From: a virus
Reading direction: 5' to 3' (one strand)
Virus record (IMG/VR): IMGVR_UViG_3300047558_000171
Location: 1-56,108 of that record
Length of the DNA stretch: 56,108 bases
The position numbers and the translations under genes were made by a program. Under the pieces are notes generated by a model. That model was not told the DNA's origin and made no database searches. It was given only the letters and a program-made list of their open reading frames with translations. This document shows, piece after piece, positions 29,201 to 37,014 of this stretch. How positions within the stretch are numbered: position 1 is the stretch's first letter; each line of letters starts with the position of its first letter.

Positions 29201-29943
29201 TTTTTTCCAAGAATATTTGTTCCCTTACAAATTGAATATCCGTCTTTTGTTGATTCTGCAGATGCTAATAGCTTTACCGCTTTTGTATTTGGACCAAGAC
29301 TATAAATATTTTCAATAACCTCTTCTGGAATGATACCAGTAGACGTAGAGTTAAATTCCTCTGACCATTGGCCAAGAGATAGGCCATTAATTAAAAACGA
29401 AACCTCATCAGTTGTATTATTTGATAAAAATTCAATTTCTATAAAAAGTTTAAATTCTGAAGATAGGTTATATGGCCTATCAAAAGTTTCAGATAGAAAT
29501 ACCCACTTATTTCCAAACGGCATTGTAAATCGCTTAGAGACTCTTGCTGTCCCATATGTTGGATCATCATATACAAAGCCAATAGAAACAGATTGGGTGT
29601 TTTCAGCATATGAATATAAGAATGTTGATAGTGTGAATGTAGATAGAAAACTATCTAGTTGCGAGAAATCTGATATTGTATCGCTCAGTACTGTTACAGT
29701 TTTAATGCTTGAAGATCCAAGGTTATGGGTTGATATCTTAAAAACTGATTCTGAAGACATTGGAGCATCTGATGCTGATACTAAGGAAACATCTGTATCA
29801 CTAGAAACCTTTGTCCATCCAGACAAGTCGCTCTTAGTTTTTGAAAGCATAGAAACGTAGTCTGCTTTATCCTGAAGTGGCCAGTGACCTAGTGGATGCT
29901 CACTTAGAATTTTAGATGAATAAAGGCTTAAAGATGTAGTCAT
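26281..29943 (-). CDS. Large tail protein with LamG domain
   Basis: The 1220-residue protein is beta-rich throughout. Residues about 280-415 form a LamG/concanavalin-like domain (NYTFEAWIKVDHSQDSEF, later VHITISKDSVTLLVNGEIVG). A second similar stretch lies near residues 540-660 (ESLHVVYKTM, YLSVKLFDGNIKYSI and GEQFAIAIHLKR). The N-terminus opens with SEHPLGHWPLQD, common at the start of LamG-bearing phage proteins. Such domains bind surface glycans, so I infer a large fibre or side-tail protein. Its location between oxygenase genes and head genes, away from the other tail tip genes, is unusual. No enzymatic motif was found. Confidence 0.65.
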   Translation of the reverse strand: MTTSLSLYSSKILSEHPLGHWPLQDKADYVSMLSKTKSDLSGWTKVSSDTDVSLVSASDAPMSSESVFKISTHNLGSSSIKTVTVLSDTISDFSQLDSFLSTFTLSTFLYSYAENTQSVSIGFVYDDPTYGTARVSKRFTMPFGNKWVFLSETFDRPYNLSSEFKLFIEIEFLSNNTTDEVSFLINGLSLGQWSEEFNSTSTGIIPEEVIENIYSLGPNTKAVKLLASAESTKDGYSICKGTNILGKKNGIPMTYGSEASFQISPNTTGKPSVVIPGLGFLNKSGANRNYTFEAWIKVDHSQDSEFRIVGPVASDDGLYVDGPFLKLRIGDLHTSHYVGEWYRPMLVHITISKDSVTLLVNGEIVGTISISNVSLQFPDEVLDGIEQDWIGIYSNSKMSIFEINAVSIYTYVVSNTIAKRRWIYGQGVENPESLNVAYGGKSIAVDYQFAKYSSNYSYPKIGAWSKGLSNNLATSGDYLKIPSYKGMSIISASATQEAILKEMLNVQNETEKFIKLPENSYGYYENLDILPDGIESLHVVYKTMSNITKQETLLELKDKLTGDYLSVKLFDGNIKYSINILGKTSTLIETIAYVHGEQFAIAIHLKRMAQYFGNEVALFLSKYKTLSLYLGGTGNNDTFSGNIYSVSFSNLHATEKLSEYFAPNGLVWDAETIQNATGEYDAGMYSTTFWEFLLDGGNPAQHANSGLIQTSYASYKVSPYADKSTLYLDGFVNGSWTSSIPLSYFGKYSNTQSGKKTYDLDFIQFNISYPSPASSVAITESDAAWSYQDLSLKFAIPSQKRYSDLDNHLYTGYVDYTDLQHNTRQTYKFDTSRSIIKTYIFFKDNAIVDNFSSKYYSNIISAPRDGVIQPGSEWVNTKYEVVDNMIIYPPANVKFENINIYTEIVVSVDKISEKPIAINGLELSSVVLDNNIRTPIGTKYGIDIYPFTENGFYYDYKSKNPFSIYKGSTPYLYLTKTSGIKLKGLFNGRQSRGIEIAINQEKVDNYRVIAMQCFAMYDDDFFPYSPTEIFEIVSNNLHLKFYLQATHPDGLRGKIYAINTKTGQVENGIGYYINGNIVKDPVLTIKQWAAIGIGFANYLDCSLIGGALRITGPLMINNISYYNSSRLQQVQRISARPWFSVRESGRIKFDWVDWKGIFRWFEVLVLSSKNFYGVDPSDIYAAYVGSSKITVDDKSILRLFRSKYRVISNSVAQLFTINSV

Positions 29944-29958
29944 TGTACATCTATTTTA

Positions 29959-30486
29959 TCATACTATACGTGTAAACCAGCGTGGAGTTGTATACCTAAT
30001 ACCCTCAGAAATTGACTTAACTCCATGTACATAGTCTGGATTATCTGGGAATGTAAGAAGGTCTCCTGGCTCTGGCTTATGAGATATACCATATTCTGGG
30101 AAGTATATATCTCCACCCAAATAGTCATTATTTATATAAATTAATGTTGCAATATCATTTGGTTTGCCAGCATCAAAATGTTCATGCATTCCCCATCCTG
30201 GCTCAAATCTAGCAATATGAGACATCATAGGATCAAATGGCTTAAAATTATCTCCATAGTTTTCAAGAACAAACTCATAAACTTTCATCCCCCACTCTGT
30301 TACTAGTGCACGAATATCATTTGTTTCCTGTGTCATATCTTTAAATACATTTACGGTAAACTCTTTTTCATTGTTACCGTATTCTGTGAACTCTGAATCA
30401 TGCTTTACTGAGTATGCATGAATTTTATCAACTACATCTTTTGGCACAAAACCTTTAATATATTTAATTTGATCTGTCTTATTCAT
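29959..30486 (-). CDS. 2-oxoglutarate/Fe(II)-dependent oxygenase (prolyl-hydroxylase-like)
   Basis: The 175-residue protein has the complete metal and cosubstrate signature of the prolyl 4-hydroxylase type: H103-F-D105 in GMHEHFDAGK, distal H154 in NPDYVHGVKS and R164 in GIRYTTPRWF. Between them lie YLGGDIYFPEYG and PEPGDLLTFP, strands of the double-stranded beta helix. These enzymes use 2-oxoglutarate and oxygen to hydroxylate proteins or nucleic acids. The gene overlaps the 51-residue gene upstream in an ATGA junction. The target is unknown; collagen-like and fibre proteins of the phage are candidates. Confidence 0.85.
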   Translation of the reverse strand: MNKTDQIKYIKGFVPKDVVDKIHAYSVKHDSEFTEYGNNEKEFTVNVFKDMTQETNDIRALVTEWGMKVYEFVLENYGDNFKPFDPMMSHIARFEPGWGMHEHFDAGKPNDIATLIYINNDYLGGDIYFPEYGISHKPEPGDLLTFPDNPDYVHGVKSISEGIRYTTPRWFTRIV

Positions 30487-30638
30487 TTAAATCTACTTTC
30501 ACCGCTGTGTTTTGGCATATTAGAGTCTCCACAAGATAAACAGTCCAATCTAACTATTCCAGTTACTGGACACTTTGTACCTTGAACAACTCTATGCCCT
30601 AGTATAAAACATTTTATTCTGAGGATCCAATTTTTCAT
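30483..30638 (-). CDS. Cysteine-containing 51-residue protein in the oxygenase operon
   Basis: A short gene (51 residues, MKNWILRIKCFILGHRVV...) fills the gap between two oxygenase genes. It is linked on both sides: TAATG overlap with the upstream gene and ATGA overlap with the downstream gene, strong evidence that it is translated. The sequence has cysteines at 10, 23, 33 and 36, with H15 nearby and a final C-L-S-C-G, suggesting a small zinc-binding fold. No family is recognised. Confidence 0.7.
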   Translation of the reverse strand: MKNWILRIKCFILGHRVVQGTKCPVTGIVRLDCLSCGDSNMPKHSGESRFK

Positions 30639-31303
30639 TAGTTAAGCCTTGTCCATGTTTGTGCATCTTCATCACTAATATATGCTCTTGGAGCTACATC
30701 ATATGCTAAAGTAATCCTTGTATCATCCACTCTCCAATTACCCATGCCATGTGGATGCCCTACCTCTGATAAAACCATTCTATTATTTTTATTTACATTA
30801 ACCTTAATATTTTCAGGATTCTTAAATATCTTGTATACAGTTACGGATGGTTCTGCATTTACACAATAATAACCATGAAATACTGGTGCACCAACACCAT
30901 TCATATGTTCGTGCCACTTATCTTCATTATCAATAGGAGAAACATCCCACATGACATCTTTATCATTTCTGTTATACCATCCATGCAGGTACCACTCTTC
31001 AGAATCATAGTCAATACCGTAATAATTACAAGCTTCTAGCAATGCATCATTTATTGCATTTTTTAGAATATTAAGATCTGAATTACCCATTTCAAAAATA
31101 TTATAATGAGATAATAGTGCAGTGCCTGCACCAGAAGCTTGATTTTTATAAATATCAAGAATTTCTTTACTTGCACCTATTTTAAACTTACCAGATCTGA
31201 TCTTATTATCAAGATCAATAGTCCAGTTTAATAGTTTTGAAAGATCTATTGACAGATCTCTGGTGAAGAACTTATGATCTTTAACTATACTAGAGGTATC
31301 CAA
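30638..31303 (-). CDS. 2OG-Fe(II) oxygenase-like protein, paralogue A
   Basis: This is one of three tandem paralogues. Conserved elements are a GWYN strand, WHEHMNGVGAP, HGYYCVNAEPSVTVY, LSEVGHPHGMG and RITLAYD. The HxH, the GYY.V strand, the distal histidine and the R-I-T/S strand fit the 2OG-FeII_Oxy_5-like group common in marine and freshwater phages. The metal ligands would be the HEH histidine(s) and one of the GHPH histidines. There is no ATG near the N-terminus; alignment with the two paralogues supports TTG 31303 as the start. The product is 221 residues and its substrate is unknown. Confidence 0.65.
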   Translation of the reverse strand: MDTSSIVKDHKFFTRDLSIDLSKLLNWTIDLDNKIRSGKFKIGASKEILDIYKNQASGAGTALLSHYNIFEMGNSDLNILKNAINDALLEACNYYGIDYDSEEWYLHGWYNRNDKDVMWDVSPIDNEDKWHEHMNGVGAPVFHGYYCVNAEPSVTVYKIFKNPENIKVNVNKNNRMVLSEVGHPHGMGNWRVDDTRITLAYDVAPRAYISDEDAQTWTRLN

Positions 31304-31962
31304 TGTTGTTCCAATCCAGCATCTCCGTCAGAAATATCATGAATACTTCTGGTATCGTAAGCTATTGTGATTCTACGCTTATCATGGTTACCCCACCATC
31401 CACGTGTATGTGGGTGACCAGTTTCAGAAAGCACTGCTCTGAAGTTTTTATTAATATTTTCAAATGGAGTCACCTTGTCAATTCTATAATGTGTTACAGA
31501 TGGTTCTGCAAATACAGAAAAGTACCCATGCAGATCAGGAATTCCCAATCCACCACAATGTTCGTGAAGATTAGGCTCAATCATTGTTTGTGCATAAAAC
31601 TCTGCATCTCCATGGTCAGCTGGTTCTATATTAATCCAACCTTGAATATAGTATGCTTCTGACTCAAAATCGGTACCGTAGTATTCGCAAGCTTCTTTTG
31701 TCATATCTCTTACAGCACCAAGCAACTTTCTTATTACTGGGTGATGCAATTGAAAAACATTATACTTTCCCAAAGTTCTAGTAGTCATACCGCCTTTTTC
31801 ATAATATGACTTTGCTTCTTCTGAGGCAATTCCTGGAAACTTTCCATCAAGCATATCTTTTTCACGAGCAATGCAAAAATCATACAAATTATCTAGATCT
31901 TCTTGTGTGACATCTAGATATCTTTCAAAAAATTTTTGTGGTGGCTTGTTCATAGAAATCAT
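31285..31962 (-). CDS. 2OG-Fe(II) oxygenase-like protein, paralogue B
   Basis: The middle paralogue has 225 residues from ATG 31962, which overlaps the upstream stop as ATGA; an earlier TTG at 31977 is less likely. It shares KFFERYLD near the start, QGWINIE, LHEHCGGLGIPDLHGYF, AEPSVTHY, LSETGHPH and RRITIAYD with paralogues A and C. It has an insert of about 15 residues before the HEH motif (HGDAEFYAQTM) relative to C. The same metal-binding logic applies as for A. Sequence identity among the three is clear but far from complete, so the duplication is old. Confidence 0.65.
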   Translation of the reverse strand: MISMNKPPQKFFERYLDVTQEDLDNLYDFCIAREKDMLDGKFPGIASEEAKSYYEKGGMTTRTLGKYNVFQLHHPVIRKLLGAVRDMTKEACEYYGTDFESEAYYIQGWINIEPADHGDAEFYAQTMIEPNLHEHCGGLGIPDLHGYFSVFAEPSVTHYRIDKVTPFENINKNFRAVLSETGHPHTRGWWGNHDKRRITIAYDTRSIHDISDGDAGLEQHWIPLV

Positions 31963-32618
31963 CGTAATGGAATCCAATGCTGTTCTTGAGAATATCCTCC
32001 ACGTTTTAGATACTCTAGTGGAGTTACATCATATGCAACAGTAATTCTTGGACCATCCCATGACCAATCACCCATTGCGTGTGGATGTCCCATTTCTGAA
32101 AGAATAGCACGGTTATTTTTATTAATATTTTCAACCTCATTGTCAAAAACAATGTAATGGGTTGATGATGGCTCTGCTGCAACTGAATAATATCCATGGA
32201 AGTCAGGTGCTCCTGGACCACCATGTTCGTGCCAGTTAAGCTTTCCATTTCCAGAGTGATTAATATTAAACCATCCCTGAATCATAAACTTTTGTTCTTC
32301 AAAGTCAATTTCATAGTGATCACAGGCTTCTCTAACCATATCACCAATAGCCTTATATAGCTCATAGATTCCATCAATATGGAATTGGAAAACATTGTAC
32401 TGTCTCCACTTCATTGTTGAGATACTATTAGAATCTTTCCATGCTTCAAAAGGGCTTACTGGTGTCACACCTGGAAGCTTAGCCTGCTCAATCAGCTCAT
32501 ATCTAGACTGTAGCTCTTTTGTCAACACATCTAGATCATTATTAAGGTAACGTTCAAAAAATTTGTGCCCCTGCGTTGTCTTGCTTATGCTTCGTAGGGG
32601 AGTTTGGTCCTTATACAT
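31959..32618 (-). CDS. 2OG-Fe(II) oxygenase-like protein, paralogue C
   Basis: First gene of the tandem set. It contains GHKFFERYL, QGWFNIN, NWHEHGGPGAPDFHGYY, AEPSSTHY, NINKNNRAILSEMGHPH and RITVAYD. Two starts are possible: ATG 32624 lies one base after GGAG, whereas ATG 32618 is seven bases after it and is preferred. A TATAAT box lies about 25 bases further upstream, so this gene probably heads an operon of C, B, A, the 51-residue gene and the prolyl-hydroxylase-like gene. Confidence 0.65.
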   Translation of the reverse strand: MYKDQTPLRSISKTTQGHKFFERYLNNDLDVLTKELQSRYELIEQAKLPGVTPVSPFEAWKDSNSISTMKWRQYNVFQFHIDGIYELYKAIGDMVREACDHYEIDFEEQKFMIQGWFNINHSGNGKLNWHEHGGPGAPDFHGYYSVAAEPSSTHYIVFDNEVENINKNNRAILSEMGHPHAMGDWSWDGPRITVAYDVTPLEYLKRGGYSQEQHWIPLR

Positions 32619-32675
32619 CCTCATACTCCGTTCTATGTATGTATATATTATACACCATAGCAGAGACTTATGTGA

Positions 32676-32870
32676 TTATCTAAAACCAAATACACTAAAT
32701 GTAGGAGTAAATCCAAAGACACTGAATGTTGGAACGAACCCAAATACACCAAAGAATCCAAATACTGAGAATGGCACAAAACCAAATACTCCAAAGGTTG
32801 GCACAAAGCCAAATACACCAAAGAAGCTAAAGACTCCAAAGAAGCTGAATACTGAGAATGGAACAAATGA
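32676..32870 (-). repeat. Array coding for eight F-x-V-F-x-F units
   Basis: Imperfect repeats of 18-27 bases encode FSVFSF, FGVFSF, FGVFGF (three times) and FSVFGF (three times). The last unit is followed by Arg and stop. The same type of array ends another gene at 39482. Confidence 0.85.
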
Positions 32871-33467
32871 GAAGGTTGTTACAGACCCAGATGCAGCTGA
32901 AGTAGCTGAGTTACCATTAGCATTTGTAGCATAAACCTGATAAGTTTGAGCTGTTCCAGCTTCCTGGCCAATATTAATAGTTGTAGATGCTGTGTCTCCA
33001 GCCTTACCGTCGGATGATGTTACGTGATAATTAGTAATTGCCTTACCACCATTATTTACTGGGGCAGTCCAGGTAACAGTATCATATGTAGCTCCAGAAG
33101 GAGATGATGCTGACACTCCAGTTGGAACATCTGGAACAGTTGTGATAGTAATAGCTGCTGATGCAACTGATGCTGATGATGTTCCATATGAGTTTGTAGC
33201 AGTAACAGTAAATGTTGGTGTAGCACCAGATGCAATACCACCAACCACAATTGGAGAAGATGCTCCAGTTGCAGTTTGACCAGTTGATGCAGTAACAGTA
33301 TATGATATTGCTGGTTGTGAATTGGATGGTAGTGAAAACGCTACAGATGCAGCACCATCATTAAATGCTCTACCAGTTCCAACGTCAGTAGCCACAACGC
33401 TAGTTGGTGCCAATGGCTGCAAGAAGTCATTTGCTTGCTGTGAATGCTTTCCAGCTCTTTTACTCAT
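32676..33467 (-). CDS. Fibronectin-type tail protein with C-terminal F-x-V-F-x-F repeats
   Basis: The 263-residue protein has three parts: a basic N-terminus (MSKRAGKHSQQANDFLQPL), two fibronectin/Ig-like domains at about residues 20-110 and 112-195 (second: PDVPTGVSASSPSGATYDTV, later TYQVYATNANGN), and a strongly hydrophobic tail of about 65 residues. The tail contains eight copies of F-x-V-F-[GS]-F, separated by nothing or by VP, VPT or TPT, and ends VFGFR. Fibronectin domains are common in tail fibres. The repeat tail has no counterpart I know; it may form a beta-strand stack or insert in a membrane. AGGAAG precedes ATG 33467. Confidence 0.7.
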   Translation of the reverse strand: MSKRAGKHSQQANDFLQPLAPTSVVATDVGTGRAFNDGAASVAFSLPSNSQPAISYTVTASTGQTATGASSPIVVGGIASGATPTFTVTATNSYGTSSASVASAAITITTVPDVPTGVSASSPSGATYDTVTWTAPVNNGGKAITNYHVTSSDGKAGDTASTTINIGQEAGTAQTYQVYATNANGNSATSAASGSVTTFSFVPFSVFSFFGVFSFFGVFGFVPTFGVFGFVPFSVFGFFGVFGFVPTFSVFGFTPTFSVFGFR

Positions 33468-33493
33468 CTATATACTTCCTATTCTAAATCTAA

Positions 33494-35137
33494 CTATGCT
33501 GACAAGTCGCCATATACTACCCAAGTATCTGTAGCTCTCTTAAATAGAGTTGCAGATGACCACTGAGTACGTAGCTTTAGTCCTGGTGTTGCATTTACAG
33601 TTACACCTGCTGCTCCAGCAATTGTAATCTGTCCTGCTCCAGTTTGAAGAATATCAAATGATGTTCCTACTGGATATGCTACTGAAGCATTTGTTGGAAT
33701 TGTAACTGTAACTCCTGAAGCTGAGTTAACCTCAATAAGCTTATCACGGTCTGTTAGAACAGTAGTATATGCACCTGTTTGCTGGTTAATAGTAGTTAGC
33801 GATGGAACTCCTGCTTTAACCTGAGTACCGTCCGAGAATTCAACTCCGCCTAGTTTAACGGTGTCATATGTTGCTGTTGAGAAATCAACAACGTTGCTCG
33901 TAGGTTCTGAGCCACCAGAGATAAGCTTCCACTTGCCATCTGAGGCATCACGAACAAGACCAGTGTGGAAGTGTCCAGCATTTGCATCTCCATATGCACC
34001 AAAGATACCAATATCTACAATATCTGTATCGTACTGTGTTGATGATAGGTAGATTAGTGAGTCTGTAAGCTCTAGGTTTGCAGATGATACAGTTGTAGTT
34101 GTACCGTTTACAGTTAGATTACCTGAAATTGTAAGGTTTTCTGCTGTAGCATTTCCAGTAAGTGCTGGTGCTGCTAGAGGGGCCTTAGCTGCAAGAGCAG
34201 AGTCAAGCCCAGCGATCTTAGATGTTGCAATTGCAGCTGAACCATTAATGTCAGCATTAACAATTGTTCCATCAGCAATCTTTGCAGATGTTACTGCTCC
34301 ATCAACGATCTTTCCAGTAGCTACTGTATTATCAGTTGGTGTACGTGTATCTGAAAGACGTGAATCATTTGTATAGACTAGGTTGGCAGTATCTGAAATA
34401 CCGTGCACGTTAGTGGTTGCAGAGTTGTGATTAGAAACTGCAGTTGCTACTCCAGATGTAGTAGCAATTGTAGAGTCAGTTGCAATGGTTAGTGTGTTTG
34501 CTGTATCATTATATGTTGCAGTAATACCACCAGAACCAGAAATCATTGATGCTACAGCATCTTGTGCTTTCTCATTTGTAAAATACTGATTTGTTTCAGT
34601 TTGAGGGACTGCATCTGTAGTTAGACCTAGGATTGTTGCATCAACGCCATTAATTCTTGTGTCAATTCCGTCAATTCTTGTGTCAACTCCATCAATTCTG
34701 GTGCTAATAGTGTCATTAGCAGTAGTAATTGCAGAGTTTCTTGCAATAACCTCAGCATCAATAGCTGATTCAATTGCAGTATTTACAATACCATTTGCAT
34801 CAGTAATTGCTGCAGCAATTTCATTAAGAGTATCTAAAGTATTTGGGGCATTGTGAATAAGATTAGCAAGTTGTGTAACAGGAATCTGTGCAGTGCCATC
34901 AAGTGTAGCTACACCATTAGCTGCACCCTTTTCTGTAAGGAGAATATAGTCATCAAGACTTCCACCTAGATCTTCTAGGTTCTTAAAGTATGACAAGTTT
35001 GCCCAGGTAGTGGTGCCATCACCCATCTTAAACTGATTGGTATCAGTTTCAAAACCGATTTCACCAGCTGCTAGTACTGGGTTAGCAGATGTCCACTGCT
35101 CTGCAGTTCCTCTGCGTTGCTGCATTCTTGTTGCCAT
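33494..35137 (-). CDS. Tail fibre protein with Mtd-type N-terminal domain
   Basis: The first 50 residues (MQQRRGTAEQWTSANPVLAA, then GEIGFETDTNQFKMGDGTTT) are the widespread phage fibre attachment motif also seen at the start of Mtd and hyaluronidase-type fibres. A long low-complexity trimeric-fibre region follows, with ISTRIDGVDTRIDGIDTRI heptad-like repeats and a NQYFTNEKAQDAV unit. The C-terminal 95 residues (IPTNASVAYPVGTSFDILQT to WVVYGDLSA) are shared with the 213-residue protein at 39971. The product is 547 residues and has a GGAGGAG ribosome-binding site. It is probably a trimeric side fibre. Confidence 0.75.
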   Translation of the reverse strand: MATRMQQRRGTAEQWTSANPVLAAGEIGFETDTNQFKMGDGTTTWANLSYFKNLEDLGGSLDDYILLTEKGAANGVATLDGTAQIPVTQLANLIHNAPNTLDTLNEIAAAITDANGIVNTAIESAIDAEVIARNSAITTANDTISTRIDGVDTRIDGIDTRINGVDATILGLTTDAVPQTETNQYFTNEKAQDAVASMISGSGGITATYNDTANTLTIATDSTIATTSGVATAVSNHNSATTNVHGISDTANLVYTNDSRLSDTRTPTDNTVATGKIVDGAVTSAKIADGTIVNADINGSAAIATSKIAGLDSALAAKAPLAAPALTGNATAENLTISGNLTVNGTTTTVSSANLELTDSLIYLSSTQYDTDIVDIGIFGAYGDANAGHFHTGLVRDASDGKWKLISGGSEPTSNVVDFSTATYDTVKLGGVEFSDGTQVKAGVPSLTTINQQTGAYTTVLTDRDKLIEVNSASGVTVTIPTNASVAYPVGTSFDILQTGAGQITIAGAAGVTVNATPGLKLRTQWSSATLFKRATDTWVVYGDLSA

Positions 35138-35194
35138 TTATATTCTCCTCCAATAGTGCAATTATGCACCAAATACTTATATTATATCCTATTT

Positions 35195-35656
35195 TTAGTT
35201 AAAATTATCAGTAACTGATCCACCATCAAAAATTAGAGTAAACTCTGTTGATGATGGGCTACCGCCATCAATTCCACTAGACATAGGGCTTGCTGGGATT
35301 GACCCACCTTCACGGAAACTAGTTGTAATTAGTCCATTACCACCAATAGATGTATCGTGAATGTGCTGAGGCACTGTCAACGTATCATCAATGTTGGCTA
35401 CTGTCATCCAACCATTTGTTTCATCATAAATGTTAATTCTTTTTGTTACTGTATCAAACCACATCTTACCTGTGGCTGGACTTTCAGGAGCAGTAGAGGC
35501 AACAGTAATACCAGATGCTTGTGAATTCAAATACCCACGTGTTACTACATGAGTATCATCAGTTGGATCTGATGCCACCACTGGGCCACCAAATACACCA
35601 CCTTCTGCTACCTGAATTCCATGTTTAACCTTGAAATCCTTGTTTACTGTTGCCAT
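35195..35656 (-). CDS. Short fibre-associated protein
   Basis: The 153-residue protein opens ATVNKDFKVKHGIQVAEGG, nearly the same opening as the 438-residue fibre gene upstream (ATVTKDFKIKSGLIVEG), so the two probably bind the same tail site. The middle has the GKMWFDTVTKRINIYD strand common in phage fibre modules, and the C-terminus is glycine/serine-rich. An AGGGAG site precedes ATG 35656. It is likely a small structural subunit of the fibre network; no enzymatic residues are seen. Confidence 0.65.
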   Translation of the reverse strand: MATVNKDFKVKHGIQVAEGGVFGGPVVASDPTDDTHVVTRGYLNSQASGITVASTAPESPATGKMWFDTVTKRINIYDETNGWMTVANIDDTLTVPQHIHDTSIGGNGLITTSFREGGSIPASPMSSGIDGGSPSSTEFTLIFDGGSVTDNFN

Positions 35657-35680
35657 CTACTATACTCCCTTTAAATTATC

Positions 35681-36997
35681 TTAAGCGATAAGTGTTCCTA
35701 CTACTGTAACGATAGAGTTGTTGTTAGCTGTTGTAACAAGCAGTCTTACGTTTCCAGCATTTACATCAGCAGAAATTGTTGATGCTGAACCATTTGTTCC
35801 AACAATTGCATACTCTGTGATAGCAACGTTGTCTGAAGAATCAAGAGTAATCATTACCTTTGAAAGTTCAGTGTGTGATCCATGAGCCACCTTGACTGTA
35901 TATTCAGCTGAACGGTGTGCTGAGTTTGCAAACTGGTGTGCAACTACCTGACTAGCTACAGCAACTGATTGAGTTGCAGCAACCTGAGTTGCAACAGAGT
36001 TAATATCAATCTCTGTAAAGTTTGGAACTACTGCTTCAAGTGCTGACACAGCACGAGCATCGGTAAAGTAGAGGTTGGAGGATCCCTCTTCGATGTCGTT
36101 TGTTGTCAGTGCATTAATTGCGTCACCAATGGTTCCACCAACTGCACTGATTGCCCTCTCAGCAGTGAAATATAGATTAACAGTACCCTCTTCAACATCA
36201 TCTGTAATAAGTGCATTGATAGCAGTTGAAATTGCAGAGTTACGGTCAATCACCTCCTGTCCGACTAATCCAGAAGCATAAGTTTCTGCATTAGTCTGAG
36301 CTGTACTAGCATATCCCTGAGCATTTGAATCTGCTGTAGATAGCTGTGCAGCCATGTCAGTTGCATAGTTTGGATTATCAGCAAGTGCAGCTGCTAGCTC
36401 ATTTAGAGTGTCTAGGAGTGCTGGTGCTGAGTCAACAAGGTTTGCTACTGCTGTGTCTGTGTAACCATTTGCTGATGAAAGTGCTGTAGCAATAGCATTA
36501 TCACGTGCTGCTGCTTCAACGCCAATTGCAATATCTCTAGATGTAGCTTCCGCAGCTACAGCGTTATCAACGTATGGTTGAGTTGCAATTACTTCGTTAT
36601 AGATCTTTGCATAGCCATCTGGCTGCAAAATAATATCTGCACTATTTGTGTTTAGGTAAAGATTGTTGTGACCATATACAGTTAGGTCACTTCCGTTTGC
36701 ATAGACAGAGCTATTACTAGCACCATCATTAAGTGTAACGGTATCTGCTGTTACGTTTCCTACTACGTTACCAGTTAGATCTGCTGTTACAGTACCTGCA
36801 GAAAAATTACCATTACCGTCACGCTTTACGACAGTATTTGGTGTGTTTTGTGAGGTTGCTGTACCACCGATAAGGTTAACGATGTAGTCCTGGTCGTCTT
36901 GCTTCTTAGTAAGTACGTCATAATTGTTGACTGTGGCATTTGCACCTTCAACAATCAGACCAGACTTTATTTTGAAGTCTTTTGTGACTGTTGCCAT
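35681..36997 (-). CDS. Tail fibre protein with NLYFT repeats
   Basis: This 438-residue fibre protein starts with the ATVTKDFKIKSGLIVEG attachment motif. It has an alanine-rich helical stalk (AAEATSRDIAIGVEAAARDN) and two VEEGTVNLYFTAERA / IEEGSSNLYFTDARA units, a motif frequent in T4-like and cyanophage fibres. The C-terminal 90 residues (RSAEYTVKVAHGSHTELSKV to TEYAIVGTNG) form a beta domain shared with the neighbouring 148-residue protein. An AAGGAGAT site precedes ATG 36997. A trimeric receptor-binding fibre is the likely role. Confidence 0.75.
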   Translation of the reverse strand: MATVTKDFKIKSGLIVEGANATVNNYDVLTKKQDDQDYIVNLIGGTATSQNTPNTVVKRDGNGNFSAGTVTADLTGNVVGNVTADTVTLNDGASNSSVYANGSDLTVYGHNNLYLNTNSADIILQPDGYAKIYNEVIATQPYVDNAVAAEATSRDIAIGVEAAARDNAIATALSSANGYTDTAVANLVDSAPALLDTLNELAAALADNPNYATDMAAQLSTADSNAQGYASTAQTNAETYASGLVGQEVIDRNSAISTAINALITDDVEEGTVNLYFTAERAISAVGGTIGDAINALTTNDIEEGSSNLYFTDARAVSALEAVVPNFTEIDINSVATQVAATQSVAVASQVVAHQFANSAHRSAEYTVKVAHGSHTELSKVMITLDSSDNVAITEYAIVGTNGSASTISADVNAGNVRLLVTTANNNSIVTVVGTLIA

Positions 36998-37014
36998 TTC
37001 TTATCTCCTTTTAG

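Noticed and set aside
32563-32934. Plus-strand frame with NPNTP/KPNTPK repeats opposite the F-x-V-F-x-F array
   Set aside because: It is the antisense reading of the repeat-coding strand, has no ribosome-binding site and crosses the start of a real minus-strand gene.
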